Positions 1 to 8,691 of a stretch of 12,705 bases of DNA are shown in pieces. The DNA comes from Cellvibrionales bacterium UBA1854 (GTDB lineage: Bacteria; Pseudomonadota; Gammaproteobacteria; Pseudomonadales; Porticoccaceae). Each line of letters opens with the position of its first letter. Within the stretch, counting starts at the first letter, position 1. The position numbers and the translations under genes were made by a program. The stretch covers positions 14,302 through 27,006 of the forward strand of contig DDII01000098.1 of the NCBI GenBank assembly GCA_002338445.1. Direction: 5' to 3'. Below the pieces are notes generated by a model. The model was not told the DNA's origin, ran no database searches, and was given only the letters and a program-made list of their open reading frames with translations.

Positions 1-1873
1 GCTGTTTCCATACAATTCGCATAGTAAAAGTATCAAAATCAGTAATCGACCCTGAGTTGTTCATAATCGAGCTAATCTCTGTACCATCTGGATACTTGTC
101 GATACTGTATATGTCATCAAGAAAAAGTGTGTGTCCCATTTCATGGGCAAAGACACTATATCGAGTCTCACCTAATTCGTAGTCAGTAACATTGCCACCG
201 AGCTTTAGATATTGCCTTTGGGCAACAGCGTCCCATGATACTTTGTGCCAAAACTTGGTCAAAAAGTAATCTATATTTTCAGGATGCTGATATGATTCCC
301 AATCTTTAGGATAATATGACACATCAGCACTAAGGTCTTCGCCAATGCCAACGACCTTTACCCGACTGAAGTCATCAAGGGAATACCAGTTCTGATCAAA
401 TTGAGCTCCATCATCACGAAAAACTAGCTTCCATGGAGAGCGCTCATCTATCCCTGCATAATCCCTTACTTGCGGATACTTCGAGAACATATCTGTAAAT
501 GTCTTGTCACTCGAAACACCAGTGTTAAAAACAAAACCGAATAGTTTGACGTCTACCTGTCTGATAAAAGTTGGATCATATATCCTTAAACCAGCAATCC
601 ATTCATTTGCAATCCTTTGATAATCACTTCTCATGCGGTTAATTGCTGTTGCGGTCACTGGACCATCCCATGACTCTATATGAAAATATATGGGCCATTC
701 CCCTGTCTGATATACCTGCCATAACGGATTTTTCAACCCGGTAAAATTATCTAGGCAGATTTCCTGAAAACGTTGTGCGTTTCTGATAAAAAGATTTTTT
801 TTGGACTGAGTCAAGTAAATGTCAGAGAAAAATTCTTCATAATAGCCCTCGTCATTTCTCAAAAAGAAATCCCAGATGCGATTATACAAATCAAAATTTT
901 CTCCAAAATTGGCAGTATGTCCCGCTCCGTCAACCGTTACATACCTCACGCGCCTGTTTTCAATGCATGCGTTGTAGGTATGTTCGATAGCTCCATAGTT
1001 ACCCCACTCTACAGATCGGATTGATGGCTCAGAATTACATGAAAAGTTCAAAGCCCAATTCTCAGCACTCGCTTTCGCAGACATAAAAACATGATTTGCC
1101 ACGCCTGCCCCACCATCAATCGGTATCAGATTATCTTCCGTTCCATTTACTTGAAATATTGATATAGCCTGCGGGGGTACAATTAACCCTATATTTTCCG
1201 TCTGCTGACTGATGATGGGAGCAATACCCTTGAACAGTGAAGTCTCTTTACCTATTTTGTTGACCATCCCTGCACCATTGGACGTCCCAATACCATACAT
1301 CTGACTTAGATCAAATAATTCGGAAGAGCCTATAAAATTTGCTATTGACCTAACAAAATCGACGTCATCGGCATTTGACTCTGTGCCAACGTTCCAACGA
1401 CGATCATAACCATCGGGGAATATCCCAATAAATTTCTCGGAATCAATTAAATTGACTACCCCACGCCCCTCAGAAAACCACTGACCACCTGTTCCCCCGG
1501 CGCCATGAAAAAAGAAAACCACAGGATATTTTTTCTTATTCATGACAGACGGAAACCGAATGTAAAACTTGCGCTCTCTGAGGCTCCCATCTACAGACTG
1601 CAGAAGCACATTTATCCCATCCATCGGACTTACAGAAGATCCCGAAGTGGCTACCGTTGACCCTGAATCTGCCTGAACATCATTTGTTGTTGAGGTGAAC
1701 TGCTGCGTTGTTTGCTGCAGTTCACCATGAACACCACCCCCACCCCCGCAGCCACTAATAGAAACCAGGGAAAGCAATGCCATAATTTTAATGCAATTCA
1801 ATGCTGGCAATAAAAAAGTTGTAATGCGCCCAGATTGCGACCATTGGGTTTTTTGAGGACGAGCAATGTGCAC
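1..1873 (-). CDS. Lipoprotein: CE1/PHB-depolymerase-like esterase fused to HExxH metalloprotease-like domain (3' end outside window)
   Basis: At least 624 codons are open, running off the left edge. Numbering is from a GTG at 1873. A hydrophobic stretch (about 17-39) ends in lipobox I-S-G-C (Cys42), followed by a Gly run and a Ser/Thr/Gln-rich linker to about residue 85, so an exported, lipid-anchored protein is likely. Residues about 86-340 read as an alpha/beta-hydrolase of the LpqC/PHB-depolymerase/feruloyl-esterase type: oxyanion segment HGAGG (123-127), nucleophile elbow GTSNG with Ser198, likely Asp247, and GAGH with His319. Residues about 385-624 form a second domain with zinc motif HEMGH (577-581), a third-ligand candidate at Asp586/587, and a Met-turn-like SIMN (Met604). 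The domain resembles secreted metalloprotease-like domains of cellulolytic bacteria and fungi. Context suggests de-esterification of xylan side groups; the protease domain's substrate is unknown. The start is uncertain: no clear Shine-Dalgarno precedes GTG 1873, and ATG 1783 would leave a signal peptide without a charged n-region. It follows xylA by 61 nt. Confidence 0.85.
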   Translation of the reverse strand, partial: MHIARPQKTQWSQSGRITTFLLPALNCIKIMALLSLVSISGCGGGGGVHGELQQTTQQFTSTTNDVQADSGSTVATSGSSVSPMDGINVLLQSVDGSLRERKFYIRFPSVMNKKKYPVVFFFHGAGGTGGQWFSEGRGVVNLIDSEKFIGIFPDGYDRRWNVGTESNADDVDFVRSIANFIGSSELFDLSQMYGIGTSNGAGMVNKIGKETSLFKGIAPIISQQTENIGLIVPPQAISIFQVNGTEDNLIPIDGGAGVANHVFMSAKASAENWALNFSCNSEPSIRSVEWGNYGAIEHTYNACIENRRVRYVTVDGAGHTANFGENFDLYNRIWDFFLRNDEGYYEEFFSDIYLTQSKKNLFIRNAQRFQEICLDNFTGLKNPLWQVYQTGEWPIYFHIESWDGPVTATAINRMRSDYQRIANEWIAGLRIYDPTFIRQVDVKLFGFVFNTGVSSDKTFTDMFSKYPQVRDYAGIDERSPWKLVFRDDGAQFDQNWYSLDDFSRVKVVGIGEDLSADVSYYPKDWESYQHPENIDYFLTKFWHKVSWDAVAQRQYLKLGGNVTDYELGETRYSVFAHEMGHTLFLDDIYSIDKYPDGTEISSIMNNSGSITDFDTFTMRIVWKQ

Positions 1874-1934
1874 CCAGGATGAATGAAATGCTCTCAATTC
1901 TTCAGAAAACTCAGAACCGACTAACTGTAAGATC

Positions 1935-3275
1935 TTATGCTCTGAACAGGTGATCATTAATCATATTCTCAATGCTCTCCTGTCGACCACTCACTAATTC
2001 TGGCTCACCTATAACTTCCGCATGATCCCTCAATTCTGTCAAGGTTAAACCTCCGGCTTCAAAGATAGCGCCCGGTCCCTCATCAAAACTTGAATATCTA
2101 TCTTTCTTATTCTGAGCAAGAGAGGATTTTTCAAGGATGCTATGAGCTGCCAGTAACCCGCGAGCAAAACAATCCATCCCGCCAATATGAGCCAAAAACA
2201 TGTCCTCTAGCGAAGTGGACTCGCGACGAAGCTTAGCATCAAAATTAAGCCCTCCAGACTTCAATCCTCCGCTCGCCAATACAACCAACATAGCCTGAAC
2301 AGTATCGTGTAAATCGGTAGGAAATTGGTCAGTGTCCCAACCATTTTGTGCATTACCACGGTTTGCGTCGATTGATCCCAAAAGGCCCGCATCCGCCGAC
2401 ATCTGCAGCTCATGCGCGAAACTATGTCCTGACAAGGTTGCATGATTTGCCTCAATATTGAGCTTAAAATCATTATCCAGCCCATACTGTCTGAGAAAAC
2501 CTATTACGGTCTGTGCATCAACATCATATTGGTGATACATTGGCTCCATGGGCTTGGGCTCTATGAGAAAAGTTCCCCTGAACCCAATTGAGCGGCCGTA
2601 GTCCCGAGCCATGGTAAGAAACTGACCCATGTGCTCTAGCTCTCGCCGGGTGTCGGTGTTAAAAAGACAAGCATACCCCTCCCTGCCTCCCCAAAATACA
2701 TAGTTTTCCCCCCCAAGAGCCACTGTCGCATCAAGCGAGCGTTTTACCTGTGCACCAGCGTGTGCAACAACATCGAAATTAGGGTTTGTCGAGGCACCAT
2801 TCATGTAACGCGGGTTTGAGAATACATTGGCGGTGCCCCAGAGTAGTTGAACACCGGTGGCTTGCTGCCTGACCTTGGCAAGATCCACCATGTGTCTCAG
2901 ATAAGATTCACCCTGGGCTACATTGGCGCCATCCGGAGCGAGATCGACGTCATGAAAGCAATAAAACGGCACATCTAGCTTCGTAAAAAACTCAAACGCA
3001 GCATCCAACTTATCCTCAGCTGCCGCTAAGGGATCCGACTTCTCATTCCAAGGATGAATTTGGGTTCCAGGTCCAAAGATGTCAGAACCGTCATTACAAA
3101 AGTTGTGCCAATAGCAAATGGCAAATCGCAAGTGGTCTCGCATACTTTTTGTACCCACCATTCTCTTTGCGTCATAGCACTTAAAGGCTAAGGGATTGTC
3201 TGAGGAGTTCCCCTCAAATTTAATTTGGCTTATTCCTGGAAAATACTCGCGGTTACCGATAAATACTTTACTCAT
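1935..3275 (-). CDS. xylA: Xylose isomerase
   Basis: 446 aa, the usual length of class II bacterial xylose isomerases (EC 5.3.1.5). It converts D-xylose to D-xylulose in the cytoplasm. By family alignment with the E. coli enzyme (offset +7), the catalytic pair is His108 and Asp111 in FHDVD, and the metal ligands Glu239, Glu275, His278, Asp303, Asp314, Asp316 and Asp346 are all present, as is Lys241 in EPKP. One substitution is visible: the normally conserved Asp of DANRGD is Asn308; that residue is not one of the metal ligands. The start ATG lies 8 nt after the xylB stop, with AGG overlapping the xylB TAG as a ribosome-binding site, so the two genes are very probably translationally coupled. 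Identification is secure. Confidence 0.98.
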   Translation of the reverse strand: MSKVFIGNREYFPGISQIKFEGNSSDNPLAFKCYDAKRMVGTKSMRDHLRFAICYWHNFCNDGSDIFGPGTQIHPWNEKSDPLAAAEDKLDAAFEFFTKLDVPFYCFHDVDLAPDGANVAQGESYLRHMVDLAKVRQQATGVQLLWGTANVFSNPRYMNGASTNPNFDVVAHAGAQVKRSLDATVALGGENYVFWGGREGYACLFNTDTRRELEHMGQFLTMARDYGRSIGFRGTFLIEPKPMEPMYHQYDVDAQTVIGFLRQYGLDNDFKLNIEANHATLSGHSFAHELQMSADAGLLGSIDANRGNAQNGWDTDQFPTDLHDTVQAMLVVLASGGLKSGGLNFDAKLRRESTSLEDMFLAHIGGMDCFARGLLAAHSILEKSSLAQNKKDRYSSFDEGPGAIFEAGGLTLTELRDHAEVIGEPELVSGRQESIENMINDHLFRA

Positions 3276-3283
3276 CTTTTTAC

Positions 3284-4783
3284 CTATATATTTAAATAAT
3301 ATGGAGCAATATGGTGAATTGCGTTTTTATATCGAAGATAACTATCGTTATAGATCCCTCTCAAAGATTTATCAGGCTTAACACAGGAAGAAAGATCTTT
3401 TGTTAAGTGTTCGGTCGTTATATCTGCTATGGACACATCTTGACCGGATGCGCGGGAAAAGACCCAAAGTGACTGCAGCGCAGCACCAAACGCAGCGCCC
3501 TCCCCTTGATCCAGTACAGCAACCTCCAGCTGACAAACATCTGAGACTATCTCCCTCCACACTGCGCTATTGGAACCGCCACCTGTCAAAATAATTTCTT
3601 CGGCCTTCACACCAATTGAAACCATCTCATCCAAGCCAAATTTGAGTGCATAAATCGACGACTCCACCTGCGCCCTCAATAAATTTGGAGCACTGCAGTT
3701 CTCTGGTGTAAGACCTAGGATTGAGCCTCTTGCATTCGGAAGGTTAGGAGTCCGCTCTCCGCTGAAAAATGGTAGGGATGTAACTCCATCACAACCGGGT
3801 TTTGCCGCTCTAACTATGTTCTCGAACTCTCCCAAGTCAACACCCAAAGGAGCCCTTAAAAGCTCTGTAGAGAGCGTACAATTCATAGTACAAACCAGCG
3901 GCAGCCACCCTCCAGTAGAGCTACAAAATGCAGCAATATTCCCCTTCGGATCAACAATAGGGATATCAGAGTATGCATACAAACATCCGGAGGTACCAAG
4001 GCTCATTGTGAGCACCCCCGGTACCACATTACCGGTCCCAATGGCACCCATCATATTATCACCGCCGCCGCACGAAACAGGCACTCCGCATGGGATATCA
4101 TAGGCTTCAGCAGCTTCGCTTGTAGTCACTCCGATGAACTGATCAGGAACAACCAGCTGAGGGAGGCAAGCGATAAGGTCCCTTTCAGAGTCCATTGCAT
4201 AAAGAACCTCCGTACTCCATTCCTTCTTGCGGACATTTAGCATCCCAGTTCCGGATGCATCTCCGCATTCCATAACCTTTTTCCCGGTCAAAACAAAATT
4301 TAAGTAGTCATGCGGTAACAAGATATGTGCTAATCTTCGGTACGCCAAGGGATTGTTTTTTCTTAACCAGACGATTTTTGGCGCTGTATAACCAGTGAGA
4401 ATAGGGTTGCCGATGCGCTCGATCAGTCTCTCAGGACCTCCAAAGTTATCGGTAATTTCATCTGCCTCGGCTTGGGTTGCCGTATCACACCAAAGTTTAA
4501 CCGGATAGAGTGGCTTGTCATGGGCATCAAGCGCAACAAAACCGTGCTGCTGGCCTGAAACACCAATCGCCACAATAGAAGATTTCACACTGTGGGATAC
4601 GTCCAAAAAGCAGCTTTCTAACGCCGACAGCCAATCATCAACATTTTGTTCTGCTGTTCCGGAACCATCTCGGTGCACCTCCAAATCTGACGATGAACTT
4701 GCGACCACCTCTTTTGTTTGATAATCATAAAATACAAGCTTGATGCTCTGGGTACCCAGATCAATACCTAAGACAGTTTTCAT
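3284..4783 (-). CDS. xylB: Xylulokinase (FGGY family)
   Basis: 499 aa, normal length for XylB (EC 2.7.1.17), which phosphorylates D-xylulose to xylulose 5-phosphate for the pentose phosphate pathway. The FGGY kinase fold shows as the N-terminal phosphate loop GIDLGTQS (6-13), the substrate-site segment SGQQHG (76-81), the catalytic Asp242 in GGGDN, LGTSG (262-266), and the C-terminal ATP-site segment LTGGGSNS (399-406). It lies 8 nt upstream of xylA in transcription order. A 282-nt gap separates it from the GH10 gene, so xylBA may have a promoter of its own. The ribosome-binding site is unusual: AAGGAG lies 13 nt before the ATG and sits in a small inverted repeat (listed separately). No xylose-responsive regulator gene lies in the window. 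Confidence 0.97.
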   Translation of the reverse strand: MKTVLGIDLGTQSIKLVFYDYQTKEVVASSSSDLEVHRDGSGTAEQNVDDWLSALESCFLDVSHSVKSSIVAIGVSGQQHGFVALDAHDKPLYPVKLWCDTATQAEADEITDNFGGPERLIERIGNPILTGYTAPKIVWLRKNNPLAYRRLAHILLPHDYLNFVLTGKKVMECGDASGTGMLNVRKKEWSTEVLYAMDSERDLIACLPQLVVPDQFIGVTTSEAAEAYDIPCGVPVSCGGGDNMMGAIGTGNVVPGVLTMSLGTSGCLYAYSDIPIVDPKGNIAAFCSSTGGWLPLVCTMNCTLSTELLRAPLGVDLGEFENIVRAAKPGCDGVTSLPFFSGERTPNLPNARGSILGLTPENCSAPNLLRAQVESSIYALKFGLDEMVSIGVKAEEIILTGGGSNSAVWREIVSDVCQLEVAVLDQGEGAAFGAALQSLWVFSRASGQDVSIADITTEHLTKDLSSCVKPDKSLRGIYNDSYLRYKNAIHHIAPYYLNI

Positions 4784-4789
4784 GCTTAC

Positions 4790-4802
4790 AAGGAATCTCC
4801 TT
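4790..4802 (-). promoter_or_regulatory. xylB ribosome-binding site inside a small hairpin
   Basis: On the minus strand the sequence reads AAGGA-GAT-TCCTT, a 5-bp perfect inverted repeat with a 3-nt loop. AAGGAG, the only good Shine-Dalgarno here, is part of it. Spacing to the xylB ATG at 4783 is 13 nt, longer than the usual 5-9. No alternative in-frame start lies between. The hairpin could hide the site; that is inference. Confidence 0.45.
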
Positions 4803-5065
4803 ATATTGTTATTGTTATTAATGACTTATAAGTAGCTCAACAGTAATAAAATGTAGATAATGATACAGCACAGAGATCACTATGACCACATGGATATTTT
4901 TGAAGAATCTTAAATATAAGTAGGCATCTTCCTGTCAGTGGTAACCTAACTATATTCAAAACTGATTAAAAGTCCTTCGAGGAATTTAAATAGTCCTCAC
5001 ACACAAAAATGCATATCTAATCTTTATAATTCTGGCGAATACCTTGCTGCGAGGTTAATGTTGTT
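4803..5065. other. Intergenic region between GH10 and xylB
   Basis: There is no convincing gene. The region is AT-rich, with a perfect 10-bp palindrome ACTTATAAGT at 4824-4833 just upstream of xylB, a possible operator. A TTGAGC / TAACAA pair with a 17-nt spacer could be a weak minus-strand promoter reading into xylB, but the -10 match is poor. A 4-bp inverted repeat (TCCT-CGA-AGGA, about 4973-4983) is too weak to call a terminator for the xylanase gene. Confidence 0.4.
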
Positions 5066-6141
5066 TTATCTTAGTCCATTAAGTAAACCGAAAAACGCAG
5101 GTTTGGGTTGCAATCTCTCATCATAAATTGTTGGCCAATCTTGAATCCCAAAAAATGGTCTTATCCAAGTATCACGGTCATTAAAACCCCACAAGGTAAT
5201 CCCATATTGCTGGTCTGAGGGCACTACGCTTCGATAAATCATAGCAAGATCATAATATTTTTGTGCCTGCGCCTTCTCCATTTCTGGAGTCAGTGAGGTC
5301 CGTATCTGCAGCCCTCCTCCCCGGGTATCGTCGTGGCGATTAAAAATTATGTCTACCTCTGATAGATGAATTTGTAACCCTGTAGCTGCAGCACGCTGCA
5401 AAGTAGATGCAATCACGCCGTTTGGTGTATCCATCCTTATGTGCATCTGAAAACCGATTCCCGATATAGGAACACCACGCTCAATAAAGTCTTCTACCAT
5501 ATCTATCATAAAATTGAACTTTTCAAGATCACGCTCTATGTTGAAGTCGTTATAGAAAAGAACTGCCTGCGGATCGGCTTCATGTGCGTAAAAAAAAGCC
5601 TGCTCAATATAGCGAGAACCCAAAACCTCATACCATATACTATCCTCTCGATAGCCTGATCCCTTGGTCCTCAACCCTTCATTTACAACGTCCCATCCAT
5701 GCACGAAACTCCTGTAACGACCTACATATGTTGAAATATAGCTTTTCATAAAAGAAGATAACCAATCTGGATTTTCTCGTGCCTTTTCTTTTACCCAAGG
5801 CGGAGTTGAGCTGTGCCATATTAAATTATGTCCAAACAATCTCTGGTCATTTTCCTGAGTGTATTCCAGAATCGCATCAGTCACACTAAAATCAAAGACA
5901 CCTTCCTTTGGCATGATATTGTACATTTTCATGTCATTACCTGCGGTATAACTATCAAAATGATGCTTTTGTAATCTTTGCAACTCTGGATCATCACTGA
6001 AGGGTAAAAAACGCATCGCAGCGCCGATGGGGAAGTTGGAAACAGTGCGCAAAGAATCCTCATGTACGAATCCATCATGCAGTGGGACTCCACTACATGC
6101 AAAACAAAAAAAGGGGTTATTAAAATATTTCTTAATTTCAT
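5066..6141 (-). pseudogene. GH10 endo-1,4-beta-xylanase, reading frame shifted in the signal peptide
   Basis: The catalytic frame (5066-6052, 328 codons from TTG 6052) is a complete GH10 domain: NLIWHS (76-81), acid/base Glu125 in VVNEG, nucleophile Glu232 in LSEVD, and LWGF (287-290) near the C terminus. It would cut internal xylan linkages. That frame has no signal peptide and no ATG upstream. ATG 6141, preceded by GGAGAG at 9-nt spacing, opens a second frame starting MKLRNILITPFF, a typical signal-peptide start. The two frames meet at a run of seven T (6106-6112 on the plus strand as A). With eight T the product reads MKLRNILITPFFCFACSG and continues into the GH10 domain, giving a short exported, probably lipid-anchored xylanase. 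So this is a functional gene with an assembly error, a phase-variable tract, or a recent pseudogene. It lies 30 nt after the permease stop. Confidence 0.85.
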
Positions 6142-6171
6142 TTTTTGTCGCTCTCCATGTTTTAGATAACC

Positions 6172-7062
6172 TTACACGGATTTTGGCTGTTCCTCTAAAG
6201 TATTTATGATAGCCCCCAAAATTATCAGGAGCGCCCCCATGATCGTTGCAACTGAGGGCGCTTCACCAAGAACAACAACCCCCAGCGCAGCAGCAAAAAC
6301 TATCTGAGTATAACTGAAAGCTGTTGCCCTGCTTGCTACCTCTAATGCAACTCCTTTGGTCATTCCTACCTGTCCAACTTGGGTAGCGACCCCTATGCCA
6401 AGCAGTATCAACCACCCCGATAGATCAGGTATGATAAAGCTATCCCAACCCACAAAAAAAGTTACTGGCAGACAAACCATTGGGAAATAGAGAACGATGA
6501 CTGCTGGGTGCTCAGAAATGCTCAAATAGCGCACTAGTGTATAAGCCGCAGCACTTATCGCAGCTCCTATTAAACCAATGCATAGTGCATAAATCGGAAT
6601 CTCTTTGCCCCCGGCCGACTCCGGTTGTACAATGCACAAAAGCCCTAAGATACTAAAAATAATGCAAAGAATAGTATTTTTTCTTATTAATTCCCCCAGA
6701 CACATCCAAGCTAAAAATGCCGTAAAAATGGGGTGAAGATATTGGATTAGCGTCGCCTCAGCAAGGGGCATTAGCGTCAAGCTTGTATAAACCGCAATAA
6801 GACCTGCAAGCCCCAAAACACCCCTTAAGAATAACATCAACCTATTGTTTCCCCACGGAGATAGTTTTTTCCGACGAACATCCCAATAACTGAGGAGGAA
6901 CGCAATGAACGCTCGGGCCGCCATCATCTGCATAATTGGAAAGCCGTAACTATCTCCGAGCTTAACGCACATACCCATAACAGCAAAACCAAATGCGCTA
7001 ACTGTCATGTATCCTACTGCAGACAGCCTGGCTTTTTTGAAGGCTGCTACTCCATCAACCAC
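6172..7062 (-). CDS. EamA/DMT-superfamily permease
   Basis: 296 aa, very hydrophobic throughout, with about ten predicted membrane segments in two five-helix halves, the standard layout of EamA (RhaT/YdcZ-like) drug/metabolite transporters. The first segment begins near residue 15 and the second half near residue 155. A PLAEATLIQYLHPIF-type stretch in the first half is typical of EamA domain 1. The start is GTG at 7062, with GGA about 7 nt upstream; the next in-frame ATG would cut into the first helix. It sits between the arabinofuranosidase (48 nt) and xylanase (30 nt) genes, so it is presumably co-transcribed. A role in moving pentoses, small oligosaccharides or a related metabolite is suggested only by position; substrate cannot be read from the sequence. 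Confidence 0.85.
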   Translation of the reverse strand: MVDGVAAFKKARLSAVGYMTVSAFGFAVMGMCVKLGDSYGFPIMQMMAARAFIAFLLSYWDVRRKKLSPWGNNRLMLFLRGVLGLAGLIAVYTSLTLMPLAEATLIQYLHPIFTAFLAWMCLGELIRKNTILCIIFSILGLLCIVQPESAGGKEIPIYALCIGLIGAAISAAAYTLVRYLSISEHPAVIVLYFPMVCLPVTFFVGWDSFIIPDLSGWLILLGIGVATQVGQVGMTKGVALEVASRATAFSYTQIVFAAALGVVVLGEAPSVATIMGALLIILGAIINTLEEQPKSV

Positions 7063-7110
7063 AAATCATCCAAAATATTCTCCCACTCTCTATTGGATGT
7101 AACACCAATA

Positions 7111-8646
7111 TCAAAATTTTAAAATAATTCGCAAGAAAGATGCTTGAGGCATATTAAACCTGACCTCATCACCTACTATGGATACCGCGTCGTAAGGCTG
7201 AGGGACAACTTTGCAGGGTGCATCAAAAGAATTAGCCGCCTTGAGGTCGCTATGGGACAACACAATCCCTCCATCAAGTCTTAAATCATGGAAACTGTTG
7301 GCATGCACAGAGATTGGAATATCATTCTCGGTGGAACGATTCACTAGAAATAATGTCAGCTGGCGATCTAATTTATTAAGGATAGCCGAGCTGTCAATAC
7401 AATCTACTGCTCCATATTTTTTTGTTTCGTAACGAGGGCCCTCGAGAGCCAGGTCGAGGGAAATGCCTGCTTTAAACTCAGAAAAGAGTTGGAAAACATA
7501 AAATATAGACTGCTTGAGGAGTTTGTCTCCTCGTGTCAAAATTGGGGCGATTACATTAACCACCTGAGCGATATTGGCAATTTTTACAACATCCGCATGC
7601 CGTATAAAGCTATTGAGAAACTGTGCAACCACCAGCGCGTCCTCTAAGTTATAAACCTCCTCTAAAAGGTGCGGCGAAAATTGGTCTTTCCCGTTCCACT
7701 GCCGATTTTTATACCAGACATTCCACTCGTCGAAACACAAATAGAATCTACTTTTCAATCTCAACCGCGCCTGAACATACTTGCAGACCGAATCTATCGT
7801 TTGAATCTGTCTATCGATGCTCACACCAGTCGCCAAATATTCCTCTGAATTATTTTCGTCATTCGCAGCATAGTGATGAAGGCTTATATATGCTGGCTGA
7901 TTGTCTTTCTTGTGATTCTCAAAACTTTTCCAAAGCTTGCCCACCTCCTCAAGAACCCTAAGATCCCATTCTGCATAAGTGGGTGAGTTCGGACTGCTTG
8001 AGCCAACAAATATCGGCTCGATGCGAGTGGTTCCAAACTTACCTGTAATCATATGTGCAAGTTGCCTCGCAAGATTTGAGTACTGCTCAGCAGAGGTATG
8101 GCCTATCTGCCATATCCCGTCAACTTCATTACCTAAACACCAATATTTTACGTTATACGGATCAACTCTCCCATTTTTCCTTCGCATTTCAGCGTTCCTC
8201 GATGCCCCATTGAAATTGCAATATTCAACCCAATTTCGCGCCTCTTCAGGACTTCCAGTTCCGAGATTACAAGCAATCATAGGCGCCCAATTCATTTGCT
8301 CACATAGCTTCAAAAACTCGTCTGTCCCGAACTCATTTGACTCCATACTCGTCCATGCAAGATTTCTAACGGTAGGACGTTGCTCCCTTGGACCAACACC
8401 ATCCTCCCAATGGTAATCAGAGACAAAATTACCCCCCGGCCAGCGCATAATGGTCATCCCGAGGCTCTCTAATGCATTTAACACATCCGACCGAAGCCCA
8501 TCTTTGCCTGCATGTTTAGAAGTGGGATCAAAAACGCCTCCGTAAACAGCCCTTCCAAGGTGTTCGAGGAAACCGCCAAAAACTAATGGACTTACATTTC
8601 CCTTATGAAAACGGGAGTGTAAATAAATTTTTTGCTCAGACACCAT
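7111..8646 (-). CDS. GH51 alpha-L-arabinofuranosidase
   Basis: 511 aa from ATG 8646, close to the roughly 500 aa usual for bacterial GH51 AbfA enzymes, which remove terminal alpha-L-arabinofuranosyl groups from arabinoxylan and its oligosaccharides. Numbered from that start, the acid/base is Glu174 in CLGNEVDG and the nucleophile Glu307 in CFDEWN, matching the expected spacing. Other family signatures are MRWPGGNF and the C-terminal beta-sandwich. There is no signal peptide, so it acts in the cytoplasm on imported oligosaccharides. The start was chosen because AAGGGAG (minus strand, 8653-8659) lies 6 nt before this ATG; an in-frame TTG at 8685 would add 13 residues but has no such site. It appears to be the first intact gene of the minus-strand run. 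Confidence 0.95.
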   Translation of the reverse strand: MVSEQKIYLHSRFHKGNVSPLVFGGFLEHLGRAVYGGVFDPTSKHAGKDGLRSDVLNALESLGMTIMRWPGGNFVSDYHWEDGVGPREQRPTVRNLAWTSMESNEFGTDEFLKLCEQMNWAPMIACNLGTGSPEEARNWVEYCNFNGASRNAEMRRKNGRVDPYNVKYWCLGNEVDGIWQIGHTSAEQYSNLARQLAHMITGKFGTTRIEPIFVGSSSPNSPTYAEWDLRVLEEVGKLWKSFENHKKDNQPAYISLHHYAANDENNSEEYLATGVSIDRQIQTIDSVCKYVQARLRLKSRFYLCFDEWNVWYKNRQWNGKDQFSPHLLEEVYNLEDALVVAQFLNSFIRHADVVKIANIAQVVNVIAPILTRGDKLLKQSIFYVFQLFSEFKAGISLDLALEGPRYETKKYGAVDCIDSSAILNKLDRQLTLFLVNRSTENDIPISVHANSFHDLRLDGGIVLSHSDLKAANSFDAPCKVVPQPYDAVSIVGDEVRFNMPQASFLRIILKF

Positions 8647-8652
8647 AATGTG

Positions 8653-8660
8653 CTCCCTTA
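8653..8660 (-). promoter_or_regulatory. Strong Shine-Dalgarno fixing the GH51 start
   Basis: The minus strand reads TAAGGGAG, six nt upstream of ATG 8646. It selects this start over TTG 8685. Confidence 0.8.
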
Positions 8661-8691
8661 CGATATTTACCACGGATGGCGCCAAAAAGGC

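Noticed and set aside
773..1024. Plus-strand open frame of 83 codons
   Set aside because: It lies antisense within the esterase-metalloprotease gene, has no ribosome-binding site or recognisable motif.
7979..8416. Plus-strand open frame of 145 codons
   Set aside because: Antisense to the well-supported GH51 gene; composition is that of a shadow frame.
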